64,000 nucleotides of DNA from Paractinoplanes ovalisporus (GCF_016834655.1 NZ_JAENHP010000012.1:1-64000), one strand, 5' to 3'. Positions 24,385-33,317 are shown, numbered from the stretch's first letter. Program-made: numbers and translations. Notes: generated by a model not told the origin, from the sequence alone.

Positions 24385-26889
24385 ATGGCCGAAGCGGAAG
24401 GAGTGGGGCCGACAGCGGGCGCGACCGGTGCGGACGGCCGGCTGACCGACGCCGCCCGCCTGAGCCGCCTGCGCGAGACCGGCATGCTCGACGGCGCCGC
24501 CTACCCGTCGCTCGACCGCCTCGCCCGGGCCGCCGCCCACCAGCTGCGCGCCTCGACGGCCGTGGTGTCGCTGGTCGGGTCGGACCGGCGCGTCGTCGTG
24601 GGACACACCGGCAGCGTCCCCGGCCACACGTTCTGCACGCTGGTCGTGGACACCGACGCCGCCCTGATGATCAGCGACGCCCGCACCGACGACCGGGTCA
24701 CGGGCCATCCAGCGGTCGGTGACGGCGTCATCGCGTACGCGGGCTTTCCGATCCGCAGTCCCGACGGCTACCCGCTCGGCGCGTTCGGTGTGCTCGACGA
24801 CCGCCCCCGCGACTGGGAACCACGCGACCTGCTGCTGGTCGAGGACCTGGCGGCGGCCGCCGAGACCGAGATCGCCCTGCGCGGCCACGGGCGGGAGCTG
24901 GCCGCCACGGCGACGCGGCTGCGCGGGATGCTCGACAACGCGCCCGACGCCCACGTCGCGATCGACGTCTATGGGGTGGTGACCGGCTGGAACACCTCGG
25001 CCGAGCAGCTGTTCGGCTTTTCGGCGGCCGAGGCCGTGGGCCGCCCGGTGGCCGACCTGGTCATCCCCGAGCGGTTCGTCGCCGCCCACGCGGCGGGGCT
25101 GGCCCGGCTGCACAGCGGCGGTCCCTCGACGATGGTGGGGCGGCGGGTCGAGCTGGTCGCCCGGCACCGCCACGGCCGCGAGTTCCCGGTCGAGATGAGC
25201 CTGCTGCAGGTCGAGGGCGGCTTCCACGCGTTCCTGCACGACATCAGCGACCGGCAGTCCGAGCGCCGCCAGCTCGAGCACGAGCGGGCGTTCCTGCAGG
25301 CGCTGCTCGACAGCCTCGACACCGGGGTCGGCGCCTGCGACGAGGACGGCCGGCTCACGCTGTTCAACCAGGCGCTGCGCGACATCCACGGCCGCGGGGT
25401 CAGCGAGGACCTGCCGCCCGAGGACTGGTCACGCGCGTACGACATGTTCGGGCCCGACGGCCGTACGCCGCTGGCCGCCGAGGAGATCCCGCTGGCCCAG
25501 GCGTACGGGGGAAAGCGCGTCGACCACGCCGAGATGGTGATCCGCCGCGACGGCGGTCCGGAGCGACGCTTCCAGGTCAACGCGCGCCCGCTGGAGACGC
25601 CGGACGGCCGCCGGCTGGGCGCGGTGGTGGCGATGCACGACATCACCGAGCAGCGGCGTACCGAGACGTTCCGCGAGTTGCGGCTGGCCGTGGCCCGCGG
25701 GCTGGCCGACGCGCACAGTGCCGGGGAGGCGGCCGACCGTACGGTGGCGGCGGTCGGAGCCGGGATGGGCTGGGCGCTCGGCGAGTTCTGGCAGGCCGAC
25801 GACCTGTCCGACACGATCATCCGGGTCGGCAGCTGGGCCGCGCCCGGGCACGGTCTCACGCCGCGGCCCCCGCTCGTGCGGCGCGGCGTGGGGATCGCCG
25901 GTCACGTCTGGGCCACCGGCGCCGAGGTGTGGATCCCGGAAGTGCTCGATGACCCCCGTACGGTGCTCCGGGCGACTCAGATCCGGGCGGCCGGCCTGCA
26001 CAGCGCGATCGGTGTGCCCGTGCGCTCGGACGAGAAGATCCTCGGTGTGCTGCTGTTCTTCACGGCGGTACCGGTCGAGCCCGACCCCGAGGTGCTCGAC
26101 CTGCTCGACGGCGTCTGCGCGCACCTGGGCCGGCACATGGAACGGCGCCGCGCCGAGGAGCTGGCGCTCAACCTGGCCGCGACCCAGGCCCGGCTGGCGG
26201 CCAGCCGCGAGGAGATGGTCGGCATGGTCAGCCACGAGCTGCGCAACCCGCTCGGGGCGATCCGCAGCTACAGCGAGACCCTGCTCGACGATCCGCAGCT
26301 CAGCGCCGAGCAGCGGCGCCTGGCCGAGGTGATCGACCGGCGTTCGGCGCACATGCAGCACCTGGTCGACGACCTGCTCGACCTGGCCCGCCTCGAGGCC
26401 GGCCAGATGCACATCGACCCCCAGCCGATCTCGGCTGCCCGCCTGGTGCGCGAGGCGGTCCAGGCCCAGCAGTCGGCCGCGGACGCCAAGGGGCTGACGC
26501 TGACGCTCGAGGTGCCGCGCCACCTGCCGGTGCACGCCGATCCCGTACGGCTGCGTCAGGTGCTGGACAACCTGGTGACCAACGCCGTGAAGTACACGCC
26601 CACCGGCGGCACGGTCTCGGTGACGGCCCACCTGACCGCGGACGAGGAGGGCGACGCCGTCATCGCGGTCTCCGACACCGGCATCGGCATTCCCGCCGAC
26701 GAGTACGACCGGCTGTTCGACCGCTTCTTCCGCGCGAGCAACGCGGTCCGCAACGGCACCAAGGGTACGGGGCTGGGGCTGGCCATCACCAAGGCCATTG
26801 TGGACGCCCACGGCGGTTCAGTCTCGGCCACGCCCGTCCCGGCCGGGGGCAGCGTCTTCGCGGTCACTCTGCCGGTCGCCGCCGGCTGA
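24385..26889 (+). CDS. Soluble GAF-PAS-PAS-GAF sensor histidine kinase
   Basis: An 834-residue kinase. The order seen is: GAF (about residues 15-165), PAS (DNAPDAHVAIDVYGVVTGWN), a second PAS (DSLDTGVGACDEDGRLTLFN), a second GAF (AVARGLADAHSAGEAADRTV...), HisKA with His617 in MVSHELRNPLG, and HATPase with N box LDNLVTNAVKY, G1 SDTGIGIPADEYDRLFDRFF and G2 GTGLGLAITK. No membrane segment, so it senses an intracellular signal. ATG 24385 is chosen; GTG 24343 would add 14 residues but overlaps the regulatory element. No response-regulator gene is adjacent, so it is an orphan. Confidence 0.88.
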   Translation: MAEAEGVGPTAGATGADGRLTDAARLSRLRETGMLDGAAYPSLDRLARAAAHQLRASTAVVSLVGSDRRVVVGHTGSVPGHTFCTLVVDTDAALMISDARTDDRVTGHPAVGDGVIAYAGFPIRSPDGYPLGAFGVLDDRPRDWEPRDLLLVEDLAAAAETEIALRGHGRELAATATRLRGMLDNAPDAHVAIDVYGVVTGWNTSAEQLFGFSAAEAVGRPVADLVIPERFVAAHAAGLARLHSGGPSTMVGRRVELVARHRHGREFPVEMSLLQVEGGFHAFLHDISDRQSERRQLEHERAFLQALLDSLDTGVGACDEDGRLTLFNQALRDIHGRGVSEDLPPEDWSRAYDMFGPDGRTPLAAEEIPLAQAYGGKRVDHAEMVIRRDGGPERRFQVNARPLETPDGRRLGAVVAMHDITEQRRTETFRELRLAVARGLADAHSAGEAADRTVAAVGAGMGWALGEFWQADDLSDTIIRVGSWAAPGHGLTPRPPLVRRGVGIAGHVWATGAEVWIPEVLDDPRTVLRATQIRAAGLHSAIGVPVRSDEKILGVLLFFTAVPVEPDPEVLDLLDGVCAHLGRHMERRRAEELALNLAATQARLAASREEMVGMVSHELRNPLGAIRSYSETLLDDPQLSAEQRRLAEVIDRRSAHMQHLVDDLLDLARLEAGQMHIDPQPISAARLVREAVQAQQSAADAKGLTLTLEVPRHLPVHADPVRLRQVLDNLVTNAVKYTPTGGTVSVTAHLTADEEGDAVIAVSDTGIGIPADEYDRLFDRFFRASNAVRNGTKGTGLGLAITKAIVDAHGGSVSATPVPAGGSVFAVTLPVAAG

Positions 26890-26984
26890 GCCCCGACGGA
26901 CCTGGTTGTTTCGCGGCGGGCAGGGTCGTCCGGCGGGAATGATCGTTAGGAGTCAGGAGAAAACGTCACAAGGGGGTCGGAAAC

Positions 26985-27533
26985 ATGCGGGCGCTGGTGC
27001 GGGTCGTTGTCGCTGGAGCGGTTTGTGCCGCGGGAATCGCGGTCGGCGGTCCGGCGAGAGCCGCGGTGACCTACAACCCCGAGACCAATAAGGGGTTCGT
27101 CGGGTCGAGCGACCTGATCAAGGCGTTCGGCTGGACCGACGCCACGCTCAAGACCAAGGCGGCCGGGCTGGTCTTCAACCACGACTTCTGGACCGACGAC
27201 ACCTACTCGGTCACCTGCGCGGCCCGGACCTTCCCGGTGGCCCATCACCGCGAGTTCGGCCGGTACGAACTGTTCGACGCCGCGCTGAACGACAAGGAGC
27301 GCGGCGGGAAGGCGTACGCGGGGAAGCTCGTCGGTTTCTGGCTGACCGGCCCCCGCTTCGGCATCTCGGGGACGTCGGTGGGCCCGACCGTGGGCCAGCC
27401 GTGCCCCGACGGCACGAAGACGACGGTCATGAAGGCGAAACTCGTGTCGACCACCGTGGGCTGGGGGCTGTCGGTCAGCTCGGGCGACCTCAGCCGGGTC
27501 CTGACGTCGTCGAAGACCGCCAAGACCGGCTGA
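26985..27533 (+). CDS. Secreted hypothetical protein
   Basis: A 182-residue protein with a classical signal peptide (MRALVRVVVAGAVCAAGIAV, then cleavage after A-R-A at about residue 26). The mature part has two cysteines (VTCAA and GQPCPDG), which could form one disulfide, and many aromatic and charged residues. ATG 26985 has AAGGGGG upstream. I do not recognise a family; similar small exported beta-rich proteins are common in actinomycetes. Confidence 0.78.
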   Translation: MRALVRVVVAGAVCAAGIAVGGPARAAVTYNPETNKGFVGSSDLIKAFGWTDATLKTKAAGLVFNHDFWTDDTYSVTCAARTFPVAHHREFGRYELFDAALNDKERGGKAYAGKLVGFWLTGPRFGISGTSVGPTVGQPCPDGTKTTVMKAKLVSTTVGWGLSVSSGDLSRVLTSSKTAKTG

Positions 27534-27539
27534 GGCGGG

Positions 27540-27607
27540 CCCGGCCGCCGCTTTCACGATCAGGTTGGCCCGACCGCCGTTTTTGCGATCAGGCAGGCTC
27601 GACCGGG
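27540..27607. repeat. 29-bp tandem repeat at the 3' end of the AraC-GyrI gene
   Basis: Units 27540-27568 and 27569-27597 (shared CCGCCG, CGATCAGG and the CCCG start) plus a partial third unit from 27598. The second unit holds the stop codon of the AraC-GyrI gene (27589-27591); the first repeats it downstream. Similar sequence (GCGATCA then TCGACCGG) reappears at 28474-28496, just upstream of the same gene. Confidence 0.7.
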
Positions 27608-28458
27608 AGCCACAGGTCGGACGTCGCCGTGGTGAAGTCGGCGGCGCGGTCGATGATGGCGACGATCGACGGGCCGGGGCGCAGGCGCCACGGGTTCGAC
27701 GGGAACCACTCGGAGGCGGTTGCGGCCCACGTGTCCTGCAGGGTCTGCGGGTAGGCGCCGCTGCTGCGGAACACCGCCCACTGACCGGCCGGCACCTCGA
27801 TCGTGTCCAGGTCTTCCGCGACCGACGTGTCTGCGGTGACGGCGACCCCGTGCAGGTACGTCAGTTCGGTGCCCTCGGCCGCGTCGGGGGCGGCGTCGTC
27901 GGTCACCGCGAGCAGGCCCGCGGGATCGGTGTCGGAGAGGGCCTTGAGGCGGTCGTGCTCGGCCGGCGGCAACGAGGCCACGTGCTGCTGGATGTGCGGG
28001 TTGACGCCGCGGTGGATGAGCGGGACGCGTACGGCGTGGCCGGCCAGCCGGAACGCGGGGCGCTCGGCGATGCGGGTGTCCATGGGGTTGCTCCCTTCGA
28101 CGGTCAGGCGGAACCTGAGCTGCGGTTGTGTGCGAAGGGGGCCACCGTCACGGCGGACGTCACCGGGGGCGGCGCCGTGCACGGCCCGGAACGCCCGGCC
28201 GAACGCCTCGGACGAGCCGTAGCCGTAGCGCACGGCGATGCCGAGCAGGTCCGGATGACCCCGTACGACGTCGGCCGCGGCCATCGTCATGCGGCGCCGG
28301 CGCAGGTACTCCGACAACGGCATCCCGGCCAGTGACGAGAACATGCGCCGCAGGTGGTACTCGGTGGTGCCGAGCGACCGGGCGAACGCGGCCACGTCGA
28401 GCTCCTCGCCGAGGTGCTGTTCGACGAGGTCGACCAGGCGGTTGAGTCCCGTGATCAC
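27589..28458 (-). CDS. AraC-family regulator with GyrI-like effector domain
   Basis: A 289-residue regulator. The N-terminal 100 residues are the double helix-turn-helix DNA-binding part (DVAAFARSLGTTEYHLRRMF and IAVRYGYGSSEAFGRAFRAV). Residues about 125-289 are a GyrI-like/SOUL-type small-molecule domain (RIAERPAFRLAGHAVRVPL...DTIEVPAGQWAVFRSSG). This order (Rob/SoxS plus GyrI) is typical of regulators that respond to hydrophobic drugs. Start GTG 28458 has GGAGG 7 nt upstream. It may act on its own promoter; no efflux gene is adjacent. Confidence 0.9.
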   Translation of the reverse strand: MITGLNRLVDLVEQHLGEELDVAAFARSLGTTEYHLRRMFSSLAGMPLSEYLRRRRMTMAAADVVRGHPDLLGIAVRYGYGSSEAFGRAFRAVHGAAPGDVRRDGGPLRTQPQLRFRLTVEGSNPMDTRIAERPAFRLAGHAVRVPLIHRGVNPHIQQHVASLPPAEHDRLKALSDTDPAGLLAVTDDAAPDAAEGTELTYLHGVAVTADTSVAEDLDTIEVPAGQWAVFRSSGAYPQTLQDTWAATASEWFPSNPWRLRPGPSIVAIIDRAADFTTATSDLWLPVEPA

Positions 28459-28539
28459 GACGGCCTCCCTTCGCGATCAAGCCTGGTCGACCGGCCCTGT
28501 CCGCCGCCCGATCATCGTGGCCGGATCTGATCAGCGGCC

Positions 28540-29361
28540 TCAGAACAGGGTCGTGGGCTGTGGTTCGGGCAGCGGTTCGAGGCTGGGGACCAGCGCGGCC
28601 ACCTCGGCGTGGAAGCGGCGGGCCAGCGCGGGCGCGTCGGCGTTGTCGGGTGTGTGGACGAAGACCGTCGGGGACCGGCCCTCGCGCAACCAGCGGGCCA
28701 CCACCGGGAGCCAGCGTTGCCAGCCTTCCACCGTACGGGCGGGGTCGTCGCGGCCCAGATAACGGATGATCGGGTGGTTGGTGAGGGCGTGGGGGCGTAC
28801 GGGAAGACGGGGTTTCCTGGTCCACGCATCGCGCTCGGCGTCGCTGGTCGGCGGGCTCGCGAACATGACGCTCGTGTCGAACGGGACCCACTCGGCGTCA
28901 TGGGCGGCCAGCAGGTCCTCCAGCGGCGCCGGCTCGTCGGCGAAGGCGCGGTGGCGGACCTCGACGGCGTACCGGAAATCGCCCGGCGCCTGACGCAGGA
29001 AGCGTTCGAGGGCCGGCAGGTCGGACGGGCCGAACGAGCCGGGGAGCTGGATCCACAGCGCGTGGATGCGGGGGCCGAGCGGCTCGATCGCGTCGAGGAA
29101 GAGGCGCTTGGCCTCGTCGCCACCGGCCAGCCGCGACTCGTGCGTCACCAGGCGCGGAAACTTCAGGACGAAGCGGAAGTCGGGCGGCGTCTGGTCGGCC
29201 CAGCCGGCCACGGTCTCACGGGCCGGCGTCGCGTAGAAGGTCGTGTTGCCCTCAACCGCGTTGCACGATTCCGCGTACGACCGGAGCTTCTCCGGCCCGG
29301 CGTCCCACGCCTTGTGCGTCCACTGCGCACACCCGACGTGCAGTCGCTGCCGTTGCGTCAC
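28540..29361 (-). CDS. DUF72 (YecE-like) family protein
   Basis: A 273-residue TIM-barrel protein of the DUF72 family. Features: HVGCAQWTHKAWD at the start, the catalytic-like VEGNTTFYATP, FRFVLKFPRLVTHE, LGPRIHALWIQLPGSFGP and VEVRHRAF. The family's reaction is not settled; links to metal-cluster or sugar metabolism have been suggested. No signal peptide. Start GTG 29361. It stands alone. Confidence 0.88.
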   Translation of the reverse strand: MTQRQRLHVGCAQWTHKAWDAGPEKLRSYAESCNAVEGNTTFYATPARETVAGWADQTPPDFRFVLKFPRLVTHESRLAGGDEAKRLFLDAIEPLGPRIHALWIQLPGSFGPSDLPALERFLRQAPGDFRYAVEVRHRAFADEPAPLEDLLAAHDAEWVPFDTSVMFASPPTSDAERDAWTRKPRLPVRPHALTNHPIIRYLGRDDPARTVEGWQRWLPVVARWLREGRSPTVFVHTPDNADAPALARRFHAEVAALVPSLEPLPEPQPTTLF

Positions 29362-29438
29362 AGATCAAAAACCTACCCTGCCGTACGGCCACCGCCTCCC
29401 CCGCCCGCCCAGGGGAGATGGGGCCGACGCTACCGGAT

Positions 29439-29522
29439 TGTCAAGTCCGGCCGCTCCCGCCTGTGGACGGGCACTCCCGCTGTCAAGTCCGCTGCTCCCC
29501 GGCTGTGGACGAGCTACGCCCA
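29439..29522. repeat. 42-bp direct tandem repeat, intergenic
   Basis: Two copies (29439-29480 and 29481-29522) share TGTCAAGTCCG, a C-rich middle and CTGTGGACG. It lies in the 249-bp spacer between the divergent DUF72 and converging beta-solenoid genes; nothing else was seen in that spacer. The TGTGGAC parts resemble, but do not match, a DnaA box. Confidence 0.7.
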
Positions 29523-29610
29523 TCGAACGACGCAGTCCAGGGCTGTCGCGGTTCGCGGTGAACGACCGGCCCGGCGTGAAGTGGGACAACCTGGCGGGCG
29601 GCCCGCGTGG

Positions 29611-31305
29611 TCATGAACGGCTGAGGGCGCGGCCCGCGGCGGCGACCACGACCGAGGCGAAGATCCAGCCGCTTACGATCAGGGCCACCGACACCACCTT
29701 GTCGGGTCCGACCGGGTCCCACGCCTTCTCGTGGCCCAGGTCGACCAGCGGCACCAGCAGGTCGAGGGTGTAGAGGAACGGGTCCCAGGCCGGGTGCTCG
29801 TCCGCCTTGATGGCGCACAGGCCGGCTGCCCCGGCGCAGTCGGCCGTCGCCGCGAACCAGACGGTGCCGAGCAACAGCAGGACCGCGAAGATGGCGGCGG
29901 CTCGGCCGGGGCGGTACCCGTACCCGAGGGAAAGGTCTTGCAGGAGGCCCCAGAGCCGGCCCGGAAGCCCGCCACCGTGCGACTCGCGGCGCAGCTTCTC
30001 GTGCAGCACCCGGCGGGCGTCCCGGTCGCGGCCGGCGGCCCGGTAGGCGGCGGCCAGTTGCTCGTACGGCTGCGGCTCGACCGTCGGCGTGGCCCGGCGC
30101 AACACTTCGAGCCGCTCGCCGACCGCGATGTCGCGCCGCAGCTGGCGGTAGGTGAAGCCGGTCAGCAGGGGTCGCTGCGGCCAAGCCGCGGTGGTGTCGG
30201 CCAGCAGCTCGACGACGGCGTGACGCAGGTCGACGGTGCCGGGCGGGGTGGCGCACTCCAGCAGCAGTTCGAACGCGACCAGGCCGTCCGCCTTGAGCGA
30301 CACTCCCCCATGCTCGCCGAGCTCGGCGTCGCGCAGCACGACCGTGCCGCCGACCCGGGTGCCCCGCATCATGACCATGCCGTCGAAGCGGGCGTCGGCC
30401 AGCACCAGGTCGCCGCGGATCTCGGCCCGGGACGCCTGGAGACGGCCGGCCGCGAGCCCGGTGGCGTGCAGGCCGGCGCCGAGCTCGGCTCCCTGCAGGG
30501 TGACCGCCTCGGCGACCCGGGCCTGGGCCAGCACGACCGAGCCGGTGACGGTGATGCCCCAGGCGCTCAGCTCGGTGACCTCGGCGCCCGGCAGTTCGAG
30601 GGGGCCGTCGATGGTGGCCGCGGGCAGGTTGAGCACGCCGGTCAGGCGGAAGCCGTCGGTCGCGTAGAAGCCGCGGGCGGCCAGGCTGGGCGCGTGCAGG
30701 AGGCCGTTGCCGCAGGTGGCGCCGGGCATCGAGAGCATGCCCTCGACCCGGGTCAGGCCCAGCAGCAGCGCGCCCCTCCAGGTCAGCCCGGCCGCGGTGA
30801 GGTCGCCGCCGATCCGGGCGCCGCGGGCGTCGACGGCCACGTGCTCGGGCGGCATCTCGTCGCCGGGGCTCAGCGGGACGTCGACGTCACGGAGGACGCG
30901 GACGCGGTCCAGGTCGAGGCCGGTGCCGATGACGGCGTCGCGCAGCCGGGCCGCGCCGGTCAGGGTGGTGCCGGTGAGGGTCAGGTTGCGGGCCACCTGC
31001 AGGCGTTCGGCGTGCAGGCCGGGCAGGTGGCAGCCGGTGAGCCGCAGGGCCGGGACGGTCAGGCCGTCGAGGACCGGGGTGTCGGTGAACGTGCAGTCGT
31101 CGAAGGTGACCGGGACGTCGACCGTGGCGTCGGTGAGGTCGAGCGGGCCCTCGACAGTCGAGCCGTGCAGACGCAGGGCCGCCTGATGACCCTCGTCGGG
31201 CGCGGGTGCGCTGAGCAGGAGGCGGCGCAGTTCCTCACCCCGTACGGGTAACTCGGTCTTGATCTTCTCGCCGCGCCGGTAGGCCGTCCACAGAGCATCG
31301 TCCAC
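29611..31305 (-). CDS. Beta-solenoid protein with C-terminal membrane segments
   Basis: A 564-residue protein. Residues about 40-360 are short, regular repeats alternating hydrophobic and polar residues (LTGTTLTGAARLRDAVIGTG, LQGAELGAGLHATGLAAG), which should fold as a right-handed beta-helix like pentapeptide-repeat or bactofilin-type proteins. A linker with a helical YEQLAAAYRAAGRDRDARRV follows. The last 130 residues hold three predicted membrane helices. It matches proteins often named 'membrane-associated oxidoreductase', a name for which I see no redox motif. It is probably a membrane-anchored scaffold. Start ATG 31305. Confidence 0.72.
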   Translation of the reverse strand: MDDALWTAYRRGEKIKTELPVRGEELRRLLLSAPAPDEGHQAALRLHGSTVEGPLDLTDATVDVPVTFDDCTFTDTPVLDGLTVPALRLTGCHLPGLHAERLQVARNLTLTGTTLTGAARLRDAVIGTGLDLDRVRVLRDVDVPLSPGDEMPPEHVAVDARGARIGGDLTAAGLTWRGALLLGLTRVEGMLSMPGATCGNGLLHAPSLAARGFYATDGFRLTGVLNLPAATIDGPLELPGAEVTELSAWGITVTGSVVLAQARVAEAVTLQGAELGAGLHATGLAAGRLQASRAEIRGDLVLADARFDGMVMMRGTRVGGTVVLRDAELGEHGGVSLKADGLVAFELLLECATPPGTVDLRHAVVELLADTTAAWPQRPLLTGFTYRQLRRDIAVGERLEVLRRATPTVEPQPYEQLAAAYRAAGRDRDARRVLHEKLRRESHGGGLPGRLWGLLQDLSLGYGYRPGRAAAIFAVLLLLGTVWFAATADCAGAAGLCAIKADEHPAWDPFLYTLDLLVPLVDLGHEKAWDPVGPDKVVSVALIVSGWIFASVVVAAAGRALSRS

Positions 31306-31418
31306 ACGATCATTCTGAGGCCCGCCGTCGACACATCCGCTTCCGTGGTCGATGCATTCTGTGATAGACCAGCATCGTTGTAATGAGGTCGAAAGGAAGC
31401 CGAAACAAAGGAGTCCCC

Positions 31419-32687
31419 ATGGCCACGCCGATCAGCCGTCGCACCGTTCTCACCGTGAGCGCCGGCGCCGCCGCCGGACTCGCCCTCCCCGGAGCAGCCG
31501 CCCAGGCCGGCGGTGGCGGACACCCGGGAACCCGCGTCTCGTTCGAGCTCAACGCCGACGTGCTCGACGGCGGCGAACAGGTCACCTCGGTCACCCTCCA
31601 GACGTCCCGGCTCGGCCGGATCAACCCGTCGAGCCTGACCACCGGCAGCTTCTCCGTGCACGCCAAGGCCACCAGCCCGATCCCCCTCGCGCCCGGCGAC
31701 CAGATCTACAGCGAGTACGACCTCGACCGCGCGGTCACCTCGGCCACCCTCGACCGGCACGGCGACATCGTGCTGAAGCTCGAGTACGCGGAAGGCAAGG
31801 TCGGCGGCGGCACGCTCGGCTACATCGCGAGCAAGGGGCGCAACGTCCAGCTCGACCTCGTCTACACGATCACGCAGAACTCGCCGCTGGTGCTGCGCGA
31901 CGGCCGTACGGTGAAGATCCAGGAGTTCCGGCAAGGACGGCTCGCCAATCCCGAGGTCGACGCTTTCTCGTACGGCGTGTCGCGGTCCGGCATGAAGTAC
32001 CGGCTCTACGAACCGCACCGCCGGGGCCGCGGCGAGCGCCCGCTCGTCGTGTGGCTGCACGGCGGTGGCGAGGGCGCGTCGCTGCCCGACAACTACTACG
32101 ACAACGAGACCACGCTGCGGGCCAACCGGGGCGCGCTCGGTTTCGCCACCGCTGAGGCGCAGCGCATCTTCGACGGTGCTTACGTGGTGGCCCCGCAGAG
32201 CCAGTCGTTCTGGATGGAGGACGGCCCCCGGTTCGCGCCGCAGATCCTCCAGATCATCCAAGACCTCGTACGGCGTCACCCCGTCGACAAGGAGCGCATC
32301 TACGTCGTCGGATGCAGCAACGGCGGGTACATGTCGATGGAGATGACGGTCGCCTACCCCGATCTGTTCGCGGCGTCGGTCCCGATCTGCGGGGTGGTGC
32401 AGTCGCTGCAGCCGAACGGCCCGCGCCTGATCACCGACGCCGACCTGGCCGCGATCTCCACCCCGACCTGGCTGGTCACCTCGCGCGACGACACGACCGT
32501 GCCGCCCGCGCCCAACACGATTCACGCCCACGACCTGATCCCCGGGTCCCGGCTGACCCTGTACGACCACGTGATCTGGAACGGGTACCAGTACGCGGGG
32601 CACTGGTCGTGGATCTACGTGGCCCGCAACGACCCGGCCCAGAACGGCCAGCACATCTGGCAGTGGATGTCGAAGCAGCGGCGCTGA
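31419..32687 (+). CDS. Tat-exported alpha/beta-hydrolase esterase (PHB-depolymerase-like)
   Basis: A 422-residue secreted esterase. The N-terminus is a Tat signal (ISRRTVLTVSAGAAAG), with cleavage after A-A-A-Q-A. Residues about 40-165 form an Ig-like beta domain, as in Thermotoga EstA; the C-terminal half is an alpha/beta hydrolase with the oxyanion segment VVWLHGGGEG, the nucleophile Ser300 in GCSNGGY, the acid in TSRDDTTVPP and the histidine in GHWSWIY. Start ATG 31419 has AAAGGAG at 5-nt spacing. The substrate is probably a short-chain ester or a polyester. It converges on the GNAT gene with 1 nt between stops. Confidence 0.85.
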   Translation: MATPISRRTVLTVSAGAAAGLALPGAAAQAGGGGHPGTRVSFELNADVLDGGEQVTSVTLQTSRLGRINPSSLTTGSFSVHAKATSPIPLAPGDQIYSEYDLDRAVTSATLDRHGDIVLKLEYAEGKVGGGTLGYIASKGRNVQLDLVYTITQNSPLVLRDGRTVKIQEFRQGRLANPEVDAFSYGVSRSGMKYRLYEPHRRGRGERPLVVWLHGGGEGASLPDNYYDNETTLRANRGALGFATAEAQRIFDGAYVVAPQSQSFWMEDGPRFAPQILQIIQDLVRRHPVDKERIYVVGCSNGGYMSMEMTVAYPDLFAASVPICGVVQSLQPNGPRLITDADLAAISTPTWLVTSRDDTTVPPAPNTIHAHDLIPGSRLTLYDHVIWNGYQYAGHWSWIYVARNDPAQNGQHIWQWMSKQRR

Positions 32688-32688
32688 T

Positions 32689-33231
32689 TCAAACATCCCC
32701 GCGGACCAGCGAGTACACCCGCAGATCAACCCGCCCGGTGTGGGTGTAGCCGGCGCTGCGGGCCACGCCCTCGAACGTGAACCCGGCCTTGAGGGCGACC
32801 CGCTGCGAGGCGATGTTGCCGGTGGCCGCGGTCAGCTCGACCCGGTGGATGCGCTCATGCCCGAGCCCCCACCGGGCGAGCCCGGCCGTGGCCTCGGCGG
32901 CGAACCCCCGCCCCCGCAACCCGGGGCGCATCCAGTAGCCGATCTCGGTGTAACCCCGTACCCACGAGGTCTTCTTCAGACAGACACCCCCGACCAGCCG
33001 GTCGTCGGCGGCGTCGGCGATCGCGAGTTGCACGCCGTCCCCGTCCAGGCGCAGCTGCTCGGCGCCACCCGAACACCAGCCCTCAGCCACCGCGGGCGTG
33101 AACGGGCGCGGCATCGGAAGCCAGCGCTGTGTCTCCCCGTCCGAGCAGCCGTCCACGACGGCGGCCGCGTCGGCAATCGCGAACGGCCGTAGAACCAACC
33201 GGTTGGTTGCAACCACCTCAGAGGGGAACAT
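32689..33231 (-). CDS. GNAT N-acetyltransferase (RimJ/RimL type)
   Basis: A 180-residue acetyltransferase. It begins with ATNRLVLRPF, shows DDRLVGGVCLKK and EIGYWMRPGLRGRGFAAEAT (the acetyl-CoA-binding R/Q-x-x-G-x-G/A), and ends with the NIASQRVALKAGFTFEGVAR helix-strand. This is the ribosomal-protein/alanine acetyltransferase subgroup. ATG 33231 is chosen, though its ribosome site is weak; a frame to 33264 is possible. An inverted-repeat cluster lies within its first codons. Confidence 0.88.
   Translation of the reverse strand: MFPSEVVATNRLVLRPFAIADAAAVVDGCSDGETQRWLPMPRPFTPAVAEGWCSGGAEQLRLDGDGVQLAIADAADDRLVGGVCLKKTSWVRGYTEIGYWMRPGLRGRGFAAEATAGLARWGLGHERIHRVELTAATGNIASQRVALKAGFTFEGVARSAGYTHTGRVDLRVYSLVRGDV
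33193..33214. promoter_or_regulatory. Overlapping palindromes at the 5' end of the GNAT gene
   Basis: AACCAACCGGTTGGTT (33193-33208) is a perfect 16-bp palindrome and overlaps a second one, GGTTGCAACC (33205-33214). Both lie in the first dozen codons of the GNAT gene and about 110 bp upstream of the divergent LtrA gene, so they could be an operator for either. Confidence 0.4.
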
Positions 33232-33317
33232 TCGCCGGATCGTACGGCCCGGGCGCTCGCCCACGGCGGGCGGCGGTGTGGGGCGTAAAAGTGCGGCAAG
33301 GCGGGAACTGACGTCCG

